From Mesostigma viride (lineage: Eukaryota; Streptophyta; Mesostigmatophyceae; Mesostigmatales; Mesostigmataceae), in assembly GCA_009746045.1 (NCBI GenBank), contig RPFO01001050.1, positions 1 through 27,173 on the forward strand: 27,173 bases of DNA, written 5' to 3'. Of the stretch, positions 15,177 to 24,519 are shown one piece after another. Within the stretch, counting starts at the first letter, position 1. The number at the start of each line of letters is the position of its first letter. The notes below the pieces were generated by a model. The model was not told where the DNA came from. It saw nothing but the letters and a program-made list of their open reading frames with translations, and ran no database searches. The position numbers and the translations under genes were made by a program.

Positions 15177-17538
15177 TGCGCGCGCCCGACGACTTGGTCG
15201 CCGTCCGCTTCTTCGTGTACCGTCTCGCGCCTCCCGCGTGCGATATCTCGCGGATCTCGTAACGGTCGTCCAGCATCGACGACGCGTTGTCGTGCGCGCC
15301 GGAGTACCGGCACGTCAGCGGCCGGCGGCCCGACGCGGTCCGCAGGTTCCTGTCGTTGTGCACGGGGAGCATGTACTTGCAGTCCACCGCGACCTCGCGC
15401 AACGTCGTCAGCAGCGTGTCCATGCGCCGGTCGCTCGCGTTGTCCCGCGCGCGGTCGGACACGAGCCCGTCCACCCACCAGATTTCCGACCTCTCCCGCA
15501 GCAGTTCGATCTCCGCGTCCGCCACCTTCTTGTACAGCGTCAGCGCCTTCCGCAGATCGCCCGTCACCCGTCTGTCCCGCAGGTCCTCCGCGGCGTTCTG
15601 ACTCCGCGCCATCGCCTCCTCCTCGGCGCGTCGGAGCCGCCCCGGGTGGTCCCTCTCGATGGCGTCCAGCGCCTTGTGCAATCGGATCGTCTCCGCCGAC
15701 GGACGCGACATGTACCGGTGGACGGACACCGTCCACGTCCGCGCGTCCTTGTCGAGCTGATCGTGGCTGCAGTACCGCACCGCGCGGGCGATCAGCTGTT
15801 TCTCCTTGTTCTTCGTCGGCTGCGGCTCCACGATGTGCACGTGGCGGACGCCCTTCAGGTCCAGACCCTCGTTGTACCTCCCGCTCGCCAGGATCAGGTG
15901 GACGCGCTGGCCCGTCCGATTCGAAGGGTGGTTGAACACGCCCGCGACGTCCTTCAGTCCCTGGCGATCGGACGCCTCGTTCGTGCCCAGGACGATGTAC
16001 CGTCGCTCGCTCCGCTCCGCCCTGTCGTCCTCCAATCGCGCGTACCCCATCGCCTTCAGCACCTTCTCGAGGTCGCCGATCCCGTGCTGCCGGGAAAAGC
16101 GCGAGTACACGAAATGCTTCTCGCCCGGCGTCAGCTTTCCGACGATCGCCGAGAATTTGGGCGACAGACGCGACAAGTTGCGGAGGAGGGACTCGCCCTC
16201 GTACTGATGAAACGACATGTTGTTCGACGTGCCCTGCAGCGTCGTGTAGTACTGGTCGAGGCTTTCCGGGTCGTGTCGCAGATGGGATTTGTGGACTTGC
16301 TCGCGGAACGCCTTCTCTTGTTCGGCGCTCATCGGCGTGAGGTGGTCTTCCGCCGGCATGAGCTCGGGGTACGCGCTCAGGTCGCCCGTGAAGTCCGCGA
16401 ACGAGACGAGGCCGCGGAAATCCTCGGCGTGCGAGTCGAACGCGATCTTGTGGGACGACGGGTGTCGGATCATGTTCACCAGCGTCAGGATCTCGTCGAC
16501 ATTGTCCCCCGGCGTGGCGCTCAGGATCACGGTGTACAGTCCGGACACGTCGACGGCCGGGTTGTGGGCCGGCGCTCGACGGGTCGCCAGGAGCGAGAGG
16601 ATCGCGGCGTTGTCCTTCTTCTGCATCTCCAGCGGGTGGAAGAGGTTCTGGACCTCGTCCATGATCAGCACCGCGTTGTGGAGGAGTTTCGGGTCCGCGT
16701 TCTTGCGGCTGTTGTGGACGTCGACCGCGTGCGCCAATTTCGCGAACGTCAGGATCTCGCCGCCCCACACCCTGGCCTTGACCGCCCTCACGGCCTCGTC
16801 CCTGGACATGCGCTTCAGGCGCGGGAACATCGGCGCCCACTCGGCGATCTTCTCGATCGTGTTGTTGCGGCTGTTCTCGATGGACGTCGCCAACAGGATC
16901 TTCACCGACCCGCCCGTCTCCGGATCCTGGGCGTCCCAGAACGCGTCGATGGCCGCCATCGTCGTGGCCGTCTTGCCGCTCCCCGTCGAGTGCCACGCCA
17001 GGAACCCGCGCGCGGGTCTGCGCGACGGATGGAATCGCGCCATCCGTTCCAGGAACGCGTGGACCGACGTCTGTTGCGGCGACGGGATCTTCTTGGCGTT
17101 CGGATCCCTCGCGCAACTGTTGGATCGCGGGTCCGCCAGTTTCTGGCGCGTCTCGGGCGGTTCCGCGTCCGGCCACTCGCCGTCCAGGTACTTCCGCAAT
17201 TGGGTCTGGAAATCGCTCGTCATCGGGTCCGGGAAGTCGGCGGGCACGCGGCGACTCGCGCGCGGGGCCCGTTCCGCGTTGATGTTCACGCGCGGCTCGT
17301 ACAGCACCAGAGCCCGCGAGTTGTCCACCGGCGCCGGGGGTGCCGGACGTGCGGTTTGGAAAGGCGCGGAAGGCGCGGAAGGCGCGGAGGGAACGGACGG
17401 CGGCGCGATCGGGGGCGCGGTCGGCGCGAAGGTGTTCGTGGCGACGTGCGCGACGCTCGGTCCCGCTGTCCACGGGATGTTCGAACGGGGCGCGGGCGCG
17501 TTACCGGACGTCGTGCTCGCGATCGTGGCGCGTTCCAT
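15172..17538 (-). CDS. Superfamily II helicase, nucleocytovirus D6/D11-like
   Basis: An ATP-dependent nucleic acid helicase or translocase, probably in viral transcription like the poxvirus early factor D6 and NPH-I. From the ATG at 17538 it has 788 residues. Motif I TGSGKT is at 185-190, after the WHS signature; motif II is DEVQ at 294-297; motif III is SATPG at 340-344. A second RecA-like domain follows, with SGRYNEGLDLKG near 552-563 and motif VI QLIARAVRYCSH at 581-592. The RYCSH form is characteristic of the D6/D11 family. A VDCK segment near the C-terminus also fits. The N-terminal 150 residues are Pro/Ala-rich. The same frame is open upstream of 17538 without ATG, and a frame change may link it to the 17663-18367 frame. 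Confidence 0.85.
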   Translation of the reverse strand: MERATIASTTSGNAPAPRSNIPWTAGPSVAHVATNTFAPTAPPIAPPSVPSAPSAPSAPFQTARPAPPAPVDNSRALVLYEPRVNINAERAPRASRRVPADFPDPMTSDFQTQLRKYLDGEWPDAEPPETRQKLADPRSNSCARDPNAKKIPSPQQTSVHAFLERMARFHPSRRPARGFLAWHSTGSGKTATTMAAIDAFWDAQDPETGGSVKILLATSIENSRNNTIEKIAEWAPMFPRLKRMSRDEAVRAVKARVWGGEILTFAKLAHAVDVHNSRKNADPKLLHNAVLIMDEVQNLFHPLEMQKKDNAAILSLLATRRAPAHNPAVDVSGLYTVILSATPGDNVDEILTLVNMIRHPSSHKIAFDSHAEDFRGLVSFADFTGDLSAYPELMPAEDHLTPMSAEQEKAFREQVHKSHLRHDPESLDQYYTTLQGTSNNMSFHQYEGESLLRNLSRLSPKFSAIVGKLTPGEKHFVYSRFSRQHGIGDLEKVLKAMGYARLEDDRAERSERRYIVLGTNEASDRQGLKDVAGVFNHPSNRTGQRVHLILASGRYNEGLDLKGVRHVHIVEPQPTKNKEKQLIARAVRYCSHDQLDKDARTWTVSVHRYMSRPSAETIRLHKALDAIERDHPGRLRRAEEEAMARSQNAAEDLRDRRVTGDLRKALTLYKKVADAEIELLRERSEIWWVDGLVSDRARDNASDRRMDTLLTTLREVAVDCKYMLPVHNDRNLRTASGRRPLTCRYSGAHDNASSMLDDRYEIREISHAGGARRYTKKRTATKSSGARK

Positions 17539-17662
17539 CTCGCGCGCGAGATTGTCGGGCGGCGGGTTGGGAGGAGGCGAGGGACGGGCGGAGGCGGCGG
17601 CGGGGCGGTCGTGGGTGGAGGAGGGACCGGGGCGGAGGGAGCGGCGCCCAGTTGCGGCCACG

Positions 17663-18367
17663 TCACGGGGGTCCTGCGCTCGTGCGGCGTCCACGCGCTC
17701 TGCATCCTGTCCACGAGGTTGTCCACCAGCCACGGGTAGGCCTTGACGCTTTCGTCCGCGCGCGGGGGCGGGGGGGAGGATGGACGTCGGACGCCTTCGG
17801 TTTCTTCTTGGCGTCTCGGATCGCGAATCTCTCCAGCGCGGCTTCCGCCACCTCCTGTTGCGTCTTCGGGTCCGTGAAATCGCGCGGCTTGTCCGTCGCC
17901 GCCGCGGATACGACGGTCGCGATCGCTTCCGCCGCCTTCCGGCTCGCGGAGGCGACACCGCGGGACACCGCGGCGGGGGCGCGTCTCATCCGACCCACTA
18001 GGCCGTCCACGAACGACGGACGGATGGTCGGGGCGGTCGGGACGTCGTTGGTGATGTCCGCGCGCGTCGACGGCGTCTCGGCGGCGACGGGATCGGGCGC
18101 GTCCGCGGTCGTCTCCTCCTCCGCCGCTCGCCTCGACGGTTTCCGTCTGGTCCGGTTTTCCGCCCGCGACGGCCTGGCGGACACGGGGACTGTCCCGCTG
18201 TCCGTCGCGATTCCGGCGGCTGCGGCCGAACGGCTCTGGGACCGCGTCGTGGCGCGGACGGGGTGTCGGACGCGTTTGTCGGACGGACGTCCGGCGCTCG
18301 CCGTCTTCTTCTTCACGGCGGTTCGACGGGGCGCGGCCGTCGTTCGACTCGTCTTCTTCGTTCGCAT
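17663..18367 (-). CDS. Basic, Ala-rich protein or detached N-terminal region of the helicase
   Basis: ATG at 18365-18367. Residues 1-75 are very basic (RTKKTSRTTAAPRRTAVKKK). Residues 75-110 are acidic or polar, and 110-195 hold helices, including FVDGLVGRMRRAP. The stop at 17663 comes 32 residues or so after a run of seven G (17770-17776). Downstream of that run the coding bias continues in another frame (YPWLVDNLVDRMQSAW, then a Pro-rich stretch) toward the helicase, not in the annotated one. One missing base in the run would explain this. It may be a separate DNA-binding protein or the first part of an approximately 1065-residue helicase. Confidence 0.55.
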   Translation of the reverse strand: MRTKKTSRTTAAPRRTAVKKKTASAGRPSDKRVRHPVRATTRSQSRSAAAAGIATDSGTVPVSARPSRAENRTRRKPSRRAAEEETTADAPDPVAAETPSTRADITNDVPTAPTIRPSFVDGLVGRMRRAPAAVSRGVASASRKAAEAIATVVSAAATDKPRDFTDPKTQQEVAEAALERFAIRDAKKKPKASDVHPPPRPRARTKASRPTRGWWTTSWTGCRARGRRTSAGPP

Positions 18368-18475
18368 GTTTCTTCGGCGCTCTCGTTTCGATAGTATACT
18401 GCGAGGACAAATTTCCGCCGCCGGCGAAAAATAAGTCTCCCGCGTCTATGTATAGCACACGGTCGCGAGTTCCCG
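18368..18475. promoter_or_regulatory. Divergent promoter region
   Basis: This 108-base gap separates divergent starts at 18367 (minus) and 18476 (plus). ATAGTATACT (18391-18400) could serve the minus gene, and AAAAATAAG (about 18427) or TATGTATAG (18448-18456) the plus gene. These are the only AT-rich words in the gap. Confidence 0.4.
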
Positions 18476-18958
18476 ATGGCGTTCGTCGAGGCCGTTGCGG
18501 GGTTGTTCCGGGGAATGGTGGGGGTGGAAGACGCGATGGGCGCCGCCCGCGCGGCTCGAATCGCGGGAAGGACGGCGGAGGCCGCGCGGTCCGCGGAGAC
18601 TGCCGCGTCCGCGGCTGCGGCGGGAGGCCGGAGCGCGGCCGCGGCCGCGGACGAGATGGGTCAGGCGGCTCGGTCTGCGTCGCTGGCGGACAAGGCCGTG
18701 GGGGCGGCGAAGTCCGTGGGCGGGACGGTGTTGGACGCGGGCATCATGTTCGGCACGTTCGCGGGGTTGGACAAGGTGTTCGGCGGGGGACGCAAGACGA
18801 TGGCGGATCCGGACGAGACGGGCGGCGCAAGGGAGATCCACAACGGGTTGCCCCATCCTGGCGAAGGCTCCGGCGGCGGTGGGATCGCGAGCGGGGGGTG
18901 GCCGGGCGTGGTCCTGCTGTTCCTGGTGGTGATCGTCCTGCTCGCGTGGATCTTTTAA
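18476..18958 (+). CDS. Tail-anchored membrane protein, Ala-rich, 160 residues
   Basis: ATG at 18476, stop at 18958. Residues 20-80 are an Ala-rich helical region with regular charged residues (AARAARIAGRTAEAARSAE), likely a long amphipathic helix. A Gly-rich linker (about 130-141) leads to a single hydrophobic segment at about 143-159 (VVLLFLVVIVLLAWIF) at the extreme C-terminus. It therefore looks like a tail-anchored protein with its bulk in the cytoplasm or virion. A virion inner-membrane protein is the natural guess; no family is recognised. It converges on the adhesin gene, whose stop is 49 bases away. Confidence 0.7.
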   Translation: MAFVEAVAGLFRGMVGVEDAMGAARAARIAGRTAEAARSAETAASAAAAGGRSAAAAADEMGQAARSASLADKAVGAAKSVGGTVLDAGIMFGTFAGLDKVFGGGRKTMADPDETGGAREIHNGLPHPGEGSGGGGIASGGWPGVVLLFLVVIVLLAWIF

Positions 18959-19006
18959 ATCCTCGGGCGCGGATGCGCGTCGTCACGGCTCGTTTCGGAC
19001 GCGTCA

Positions 19007-21709
19007 TTACACGGGGGGTGTGGCGGGAGTGCCCCACTTGGCCACGAGGTACCCGCGGATCAGCTCGAGCTCGGCCGCGGTCTTGGCGGTGTTGTAGATC
19101 AGTATCTCGCCGATCCACCCGTCGAAGGCGCGGTTCGAGTCGGACTGCTCTCCACCTATAGATAGGTCCCCTGAACCCATTGTAGGGTCCGTTCCAGCTC
19201 TAGAATAGCCAGCTCTTCCATCGAAGCGGGTGACAAACGCATTTGTGCTGCTGTTGCATGAAATCGCCATGACGTGTGGTACGTTGTCGAAGAATTCCGC
19301 CCTGGTGCACACGAGGTCGTATACATTATTGGGAGGGAAGATGGCAACGGCCTGTACATCTGGATGGTACACTACTACATAACTATTGTTATTTGACGAC
19401 CCAAGCATATACCCTCTGACACCCGTATACCCCCCTACTATTGGATACGTTGCAGTCGTTAGCTGTTTGGCGACAATGAGGATGCTCGTGTTGGCCCCGA
19501 TCGCCCCCCAAAAGGTGCTTGCGGACGTTAAGTAGCCCGCGCGCGAGTTGATAAAGCGGAGGGATTGTTTCGAGTTCAGTTCCGTCGTGGCCAACGTCGG
19601 ACACTTGGCGGAAGTGGCCTGCGTCACGTGGTACCCGTTCGGCCCCTTGTCGTTCATCCGCATCACATTCCCGTCCGCTGCGCTCTGGACGGCAGTCCCC
19701 GTCGTGTCACTGAACAGGGTGGCGCTGTCGGACGGATCGTACCACGCGTACAGTGCGGGGTCTGCTGCCGGGTTGTAATAGTACGTGAACGACAAAGTGT
19801 TAGATGCCGTGTTTCCGACCCCCGACGTTGCGCTCGTCACGGTCCCCGCGCCCACGCTTACCGTCGTCGCTAAGTCCGACTTGACAGGGGTCACATCGAA
19901 TGTGTACGTGGCGCCACTTCCCAACAAGTTGGACGCGGTTCCGTTGGTGACGGCGATGTCGCCCAACGCGAACCCGGTGACCGATGTGTTAAAGGTGGCC
20001 GTCACGGGATAAATGGCACCCGTCGGGGTTCCCGACGCGATAGTCACGGTGGGAGAGGGCGAGTACGTGAACGACAGGGTGTTGGAAACCGTGTTGGCGT
20101 TGCCGGTCACGGCGTCCGTCACCGCGCCCGCGCCCACGCTGACGGACGAGGAGGAGTAGGCGGTCGTGGGCGTCACCTGGAACGAGTACGACGCCCCGCT
20201 GCCGGTCAGGTTGGCGGCGGTCCCGTTGGTCACGGCGATGTCGCCCAACGCGAACCCCGTCACCAACCGGCTGAACGTGGCGGTCACGTCCACGGGACTG
20301 GTGGTGGGCGTCGAGCCCGCGGTCGTGGCGAGAGTCACCGTCGGAGCGGGCGAGTGCGTGAACGTCAGCTGGTTCGCTACGATGTTGAGTTTTCCGGACG
20401 CGGTCTGGGCCGCGCCGGCCGCCACGTCCACGGTCGTCTGAGAGTAGGCGGTCGCGGGCGTGACCGTGATCGTGTACGTGGTGCCGCTGCCCGAGAAACC
20501 CGTGACGGACCCGTTGGTCACCGCGACGTCCTCGGACGTGAAGCCCGTGACGGATTCGGAGAAGGTGGCGGTAACGGTGACGGGGCTGGTCGTCGGGGTC
20601 GCGGTGGAAGTGGTCAGGCCGACGGTGAGAAGAATCGTCTGCGGAGTGCCCCACTTGTTCACGAGGTACCCGCGGATCAGTTCTAATTCGGCGGACGTCT
20701 TTTCGGTGCTGTATATCAGAATCTCGCCGATCCACCCGTCAAAGGCGCGGTTGGCGGTGCTGGTATCCCCGCCAATCTGAAGGGCGCTCGTGCACGTGAC
20801 GGGGTCTGACCCGGTGTGAGAGCGGCTCGTGCGACCGTCGTAAAAAGTGACGAACCTGTTATCGACCGTGTTTACCGCCATCGCAAGGGTGTGCGGGTGG
20901 TCGTTGAAAAATTCATAAAGGCCAGCATTAGACATGTAATCATAATTGACGCCGCTGTTGTCCGTTGCCTTACAGGACGCCAACAACTTATTATTCGCGG
21001 GATTATATACCATACGATACCCATGGCCTGAGTACCCCGCGGCCGTTCCGATGATGTACCCTCTCCAGGATCCCGTCCCCGGGTAGACGGTTGACGAAAG
21101 CTGTCTGGCGACCACGATGACGGATGTGTTGGTCCCGATAGAGTCCCAGAACGTGCTTGCCGACTCCAAATTTCCCGAGCGGTTGTTGATGAAGCGGAGG
21201 GACGTCTTCCCGTTGAGCTGGGTGGTGTCCAGAATCGGGGTCAGTGCGGCATTGGACTGGGACACGTGATACCCCGAGGCCAGGTTCTTCTTGTCGTTCA
21301 TCCGCAGCACGTTCCCTCCCGCGGTGCTCTGGACGGCGGTCCCCGTCGTGTCACCGAACAGGGTGGTGCCGTCCGACGGGTCGTACCACGCGTACAAAGC
21401 GGTGTCCGCAGACGGGTCGTACGAGTACGTGAAGTTGAGCGGTGTGGCCGCGGCGTTTCCGAACCCTGTCAAGGTGTCCGTCGCGGTGTTGGCGCCAACG
21501 TTCACGGTCGTGAGGATGTTGGCCATGGTGGGGGTGACGTTGAACGTGTAGGTGGTGGTGTCGACTGCCACGAAGTCGGACGCGATCCCGTTGGTCACGG
21601 TGATATCGCCGAGTACGAACCCCGTCACGGCCCTTGTAAAGGTGGCCGTCACGGGCCGGGCGACGGGGTCGGGCGTCCGGGGCGTCAGGCTCGTCGTGGA
21701 CAGGGTCAC
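19007..21709 (-). CDS. Surface protein: Ig-like repeats and two concanavalin A-like domains (3' segment)
   Basis: This 900-codon frame has no ATG at its beginning; it opens with GTG in the linker between two Ig-like repeats, so it looks like the continuation of the frames at 21706-21999 and 21996-24470. Order: one Ig-like repeat (1-96), a concanavalin A/LamG-like domain (97-358) starting ALYAWYDPSD and ending GEILIYSTEKTSAELELIRG, three Ig-like repeats (359-640), then a second such domain (641-900). The Ig repeats have the bacterial Big-type pattern VTATFS-VTGFxxxDIAVTNG-GSGxxYxFxVTP. The likely role is binding glycans or host cell surfaces as a fibre-like protein. The stop is 49 bases from the convergent membrane protein gene. 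Confidence 0.75.
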   Translation of the reverse strand: MTLSTTSLTPRTPDPVARPVTATFTRAVTGFVLGDITVTNGIASDFVAVDTTTYTFNVTPTMANILTTVNVGANTATDTLTGFGNAAATPLNFTYSYDPSADTALYAWYDPSDGTTLFGDTTGTAVQSTAGGNVLRMNDKKNLASGYHVSQSNAALTPILDTTQLNGKTSLRFINNRSGNLESASTFWDSIGTNTSVIVVARQLSSTVYPGTGSWRGYIIGTAAGYSGHGYRMVYNPANNKLLASCKATDNSGVNYDYMSNAGLYEFFNDHPHTLAMAVNTVDNRFVTFYDGRTSRSHTGSDPVTCTSALQIGGDTSTANRAFDGWIGEILIYSTEKTSAELELIRGYLVNKWGTPQTILLTVGLTTSTATPTTSPVTVTATFSESVTGFTSEDVAVTNGSVTGFSGSGTTYTITVTPATAYSQTTVDVAAGAAQTASGKLNIVANQLTFTHSPAPTVTLATTAGSTPTTSPVDVTATFSRLVTGFALGDIAVTNGTAANLTGSGASYSFQVTPTTAYSSSSVSVGAGAVTDAVTGNANTVSNTLSFTYSPSPTVTIASGTPTGAIYPVTATFNTSVTGFALGDIAVTNGTASNLLGSGATYTFDVTPVKSDLATTVSVGAGTVTSATSGVGNTASNTLSFTYYYNPAADPALYAWYDPSDSATLFSDTTGTAVQSAADGNVMRMNDKGPNGYHVTQATSAKCPTLATTELNSKQSLRFINSRAGYLTSASTFWGAIGANTSILIVAKQLTTATYPIVGGYTGVRGYMLGSSNNNSYVVVYHPDVQAVAIFPPNNVYDLVCTRAEFFDNVPHVMAISCNSSTNAFVTRFDGRAGYSRAGTDPTMGSGDLSIGGEQSDSNRAFDGWIGEILIYNTAKTAAELELIRGYLVAKWGTPATPPV

Positions 21710-21999
21710 GGTGGGCGGGGGGAGTAGGTGAACGTGAGCGGGGCGGCCGCCGCGTTGCCGTTGCCGGACACCGCGTCCGTCACCTTGTCCGCGTCGATGC
21801 TCACCGTCGTGGAGGAGTATGCGGTGACGGTCCCTCCCACGTTGAACGTGTACGTGGTGCCGCTCCCGGACAGGTTGGACGCGGTCCCGTTGGTCACGGC
21901 GATGTCGTCCAACGCGAATCCCGTCACCGACCTACTGAACGTGGCCGTCACGATCGCGGGAATCGTGGCGAGTGTCGAGCTGGGTGTCGAGAGCGTCAC
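21706..21999 (-). CDS. Single Ig-like repeat between two frame changes
   Basis: This frame encodes exactly one Ig-like repeat of about 96 residues, of the same type as those on both sides. It begins with GTG, not ATG, and ends just past a run of six C in the mRNA (G run 21717-21722). Its neighbour upstream ends the same way at 22007-22012. It cannot be an independent gene and is best read as part of one long adhesin gene, interrupted or joined by frameshifting. Confidence 0.7.
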   Translation of the reverse strand: MTLSTPSSTLATIPAIVTATFSRSVTGFALDDIAVTNGTASNLSGSGTTYTFNVGGTVTAYSSTTVSIDADKVTDAVSGNGNAAAAPLTFTYSPRPP

Positions 22000-24470
22000 C
22001 GTGGGCGGGGGGAGTAGGTGAACGTGAGCGGGGCGGCGGCCGCGTTGCCGTTGCCGGATACCGCGTCCAACGCCGCGCCCGCGCCCACGCTCACGGTCGT
22101 GGACGAGTAGGCGGTCATCCCGTTCACCTGGAACGAGTACGACGTCCCGCTGCCCGTGAAATTGAGCGCTGTCCCGTTCGTAACCGTAAGGTCTCCGATC
22201 GCGAACCCCGTGACCGCTCTGCTGAACACGGCCGTCACGGTCACCGGACTAGAGCTCGGCGTCCACCCGCTCGTGGACAGCGTCAGGGTGGGAGGAGGGG
22301 ACAGCGTGAACGTCAGCGAGTTGGATGGCGCGTTGCCGTACCCCGACGACGCGTCCGTCACCACGCCGGCGCCCACGCTCACCGTCGTGGCGGAGTAGGC
22401 GGTCATCCCGTTCACCTGGAACGAGTACGACGTCCCGCTGCCCGTGAAATTGAGCGCCGTCCCGTTCGTCACGGCGATGTCCTCGATCGCGAACCCCGTG
22501 ACCGCTCTGCTGAACGCGGCGGTCACGGTGACGGTTTCGACGGTCGGGAACGATCCGGATGACGTTGCCAGCGTCACGGTGGGCGGCGGGGTGTAGGTGA
22601 ACGACAGGCCGTTGGAAGCGGCGTTGCCGTGTCCGGACACGGCGTCTGTCGCGGCGTCCGCGGCCACGGAGACGGTCGTGACGGAGTACGCGACGGTGGG
22701 GAGGACGTCGAACTCGTACAGGGACCCGCTGCCCGTCAGATTCGTGGCGATGCCGTTGGCGACCGACACACCGTTCAGCGCGAACCCGGACACCGTCCTG
22801 TTGAACGTCGCCGTGACCCGGACGGAGTTGGTGCTGGGAAAGGATCCCGCCGATGTCGCGAGGGTGACGGTGGGAGGGGGCGAGTACGTCAACGTCAGCG
22901 GGGCGGCGGCCGCGTTGCCGTTTCCGAACGAATCGATCGCGACTCCGGCGTCGACGCTCACCGTCGTGGGGGAGTAGGACGTCATGTTGTTCACCTGGAA
23001 CGAGTACGACGCCCCGCTGCCCGTGAGATTGTACGCCGTCCCGTTGGTGACGGCGACGTCCCCGATCGCGAATCCCGTGACGGCTTTGTTGAACGCGACT
23101 GTCACGGTGACCGAGGAGCTGCTCGGCACCGAGCTCGCGGTCGACAGGGTGACCGTGGGCGGGGTCGCGTCGAGTGGCACGATTCTCTCGTGCGAATACG
23201 AAAAGGTGCCGGACGACCCTTTGGCGACCACGTAGACGTAATACGTGCCGTCCGCCAGCTCCGAGAAGGAGAGGGGACCCGTTCCCACGGCGCCGGCCGT
23301 CCCCGTGATGGGGAACGCGCCGGACGTGACCAGGTCGGACCCCGCCGTCCCCGATTTCGTGTACAGCTCCTCCGCGGTGGCCGCGTTCTTCCGAGACGTG
23401 TACACTCTACACGCGACGCCCATGTTGCTCCCCGCGGTCTGCGTGATCCCGTGGGTGACGGAAAGGGTCCGTCCGACGACCGTGGGCGCGCTGACCGACC
23501 CCGCGAAGGCGTCCGTCGCGAACGTCGCCGGGGTCGTGTCCAGACGGATGGTCGCGTACGTGAGCGGATCTGTCTGCGCGCCGAATTCGGTCAACGCGAC
23601 CTTTATTTGAACGCGGACGGCCGCGGAAATGCCGACGTCGACCCGTTTGGTCAGGGTGCGACTGTTCTTCCATATCCATCGCCCGTCGGCGTAAAGTCCG
23701 AATGCGTTGACGAACTCGTCCGGTTGCGTGAGGTCCAACTCTCGAAACACTTCGTTTTCGTATCGCCCCGTGTCCACCGCCACGTCCAGGATTCTGAGAC
23801 TGACTTGGATCTTGCAAGTTCCGCCTCCCTCGGACGACAGCTGCAAGTTGTGGAGAGATACGTGTGCGCCCGTGACGGCGAGCGTCGTTGCCGACGGGAA
23901 CGCGTTTTCGACGACCGCGCCCGTCGTCCCCGCCGGCGCGCCGAAGTACGCGGTCCGGAAAACCGGCGCGGCGTACACGTCGCCCCCCGACAAAGGGACG
24001 CGGAATACGATCTGACCGGTCGGGTTGGACAGATTCACGTTGTACGGCCCCCACTTCCCACCCACCCATGACAACTTGTTGTCTGCGGCGGGGGAGACCG
24101 TGTACCTCGTGTCCGTGACGGACGCGTGGTTTGTCCCTAGCACGAACGCGGGGCGTCGAGTGAGGTCGTCTACCACGCTTTTTGGGACGAGGCAGGACGA
24201 CTGCGCGGTCGCGTAGTCCATTTCGCCTTCGGCGGCCCCGTCGGACGGCAATACGAGTCGCGACGGGATCGCGGCGTCGCCCGCCACGCGGACGTCCGAT
24301 CGGAACTCGGCCAAGTCCGCCGAAACCCAGACCGGCTCGTCGACGCCGCCGACCTTGCGCGCCGTGATCGCGCCGTCGGACGTTCGTTGGACGCGCCACG
24401 CGTCGTCGGCGTTGTCGGATATTTCTAATGTCGAGATCTTGACGGATCTCGTGCTCGTTCGAACAGACAT
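21996..24470 (-). CDS. Surface protein: head domain and four Ig-like repeats (5' segment)
   Basis: ATG at 24468-24470 starts 824 residues. Residues 1-330 form a beta-rich head domain, with conserved stretches RPAFVLGTNH, LSWVGGKWG, GGTCKIQVSLRILD and LTQPDEFVN, shared with the paralogue at 25925-26956. Residues 331-440 look like an Ig/FN3-type module (VTHGITQTAGSNMG, ADGTYYVYVVAKG). Four Big-type Ig repeats of about 96 residues follow. The frame ends shortly after repeat 4 at a C run; homologous sequence continues one base out of phase. With the next two segments, nine Ig repeats and two concanavalin A-like domains would be spanned (about 1820 codons). No signal peptide is seen, as is usual for virion proteins made in the cytoplasm. 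Confidence 0.8.
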   Translation of the reverse strand: MSVRTSTRSVKISTLEISDNADDAWRVQRTSDGAITARKVGGVDEPVWVSADLAEFRSDVRVAGDAAIPSRLVLPSDGAAEGEMDYATAQSSCLVPKSVVDDLTRRPAFVLGTNHASVTDTRYTVSPAADNKLSWVGGKWGPYNVNLSNPTGQIVFRVPLSGGDVYAAPVFRTAYFGAPAGTTGAVVENAFPSATTLAVTGAHVSLHNLQLSSEGGGTCKIQVSLRILDVAVDTGRYENEVFRELDLTQPDEFVNAFGLYADGRWIWKNSRTLTKRVDVGISAAVRVQIKVALTEFGAQTDPLTYATIRLDTTPATFATDAFAGSVSAPTVVGRTLSVTHGITQTAGSNMGVACRVYTSRKNAATAEELYTKSGTAGSDLVTSGAFPITGTAGAVGTGPLSFSELADGTYYVYVVAKGSSGTFSYSHERIVPLDATPPTVTLSTASSVPSSSSVTVTVAFNKAVTGFAIGDVAVTNGTAYNLTGSGASYSFQVNNMTSYSPTTVSVDAGVAIDSFGNGNAAAAPLTLTYSPPPTVTLATSAGSFPSTNSVRVTATFNRTVSGFALNGVSVANGIATNLTGSGSLYEFDVLPTVAYSVTTVSVAADAATDAVSGHGNAASNGLSFTYTPPPTVTLATSSGSFPTVETVTVTAAFSRAVTGFAIEDIAVTNGTALNFTGSGTSYSFQVNGMTAYSATTVSVGAGVVTDASSGYGNAPSNSLTFTLSPPPTLTLSTSGWTPSSSPVTVTAVFSRAVTGFAIGDLTVTNGTALNFTGSGTSYSFQVNGMTAYSSTTVSVGAGAALDAVSGNGNAAAAPLTFTYSPRPR

Positions 24471-24519
24471 CGTACGCGTTACGCCTTGGAAGGTCGGTAA
24501 CTACAAGAAGGAAGAGGAT

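Noticed and set aside
15046-17739. Plus-strand open frame of 897 codons opposite the helicase
   Set aside because: It is the antisense shadow of the helicase in a GC-rich genome; it has no motifs, while the minus strand has all helicase motifs in order.
21717-22012. Canonical X-XXY-YYZ -1 slippery heptamer at the adhesin junctions
   Set aside because: In the reading phase used, the C run does not place two fully re-pairing codons in the P and A sites; only single-tRNA slippage on CCC would pair well, so I do not claim a classical site.
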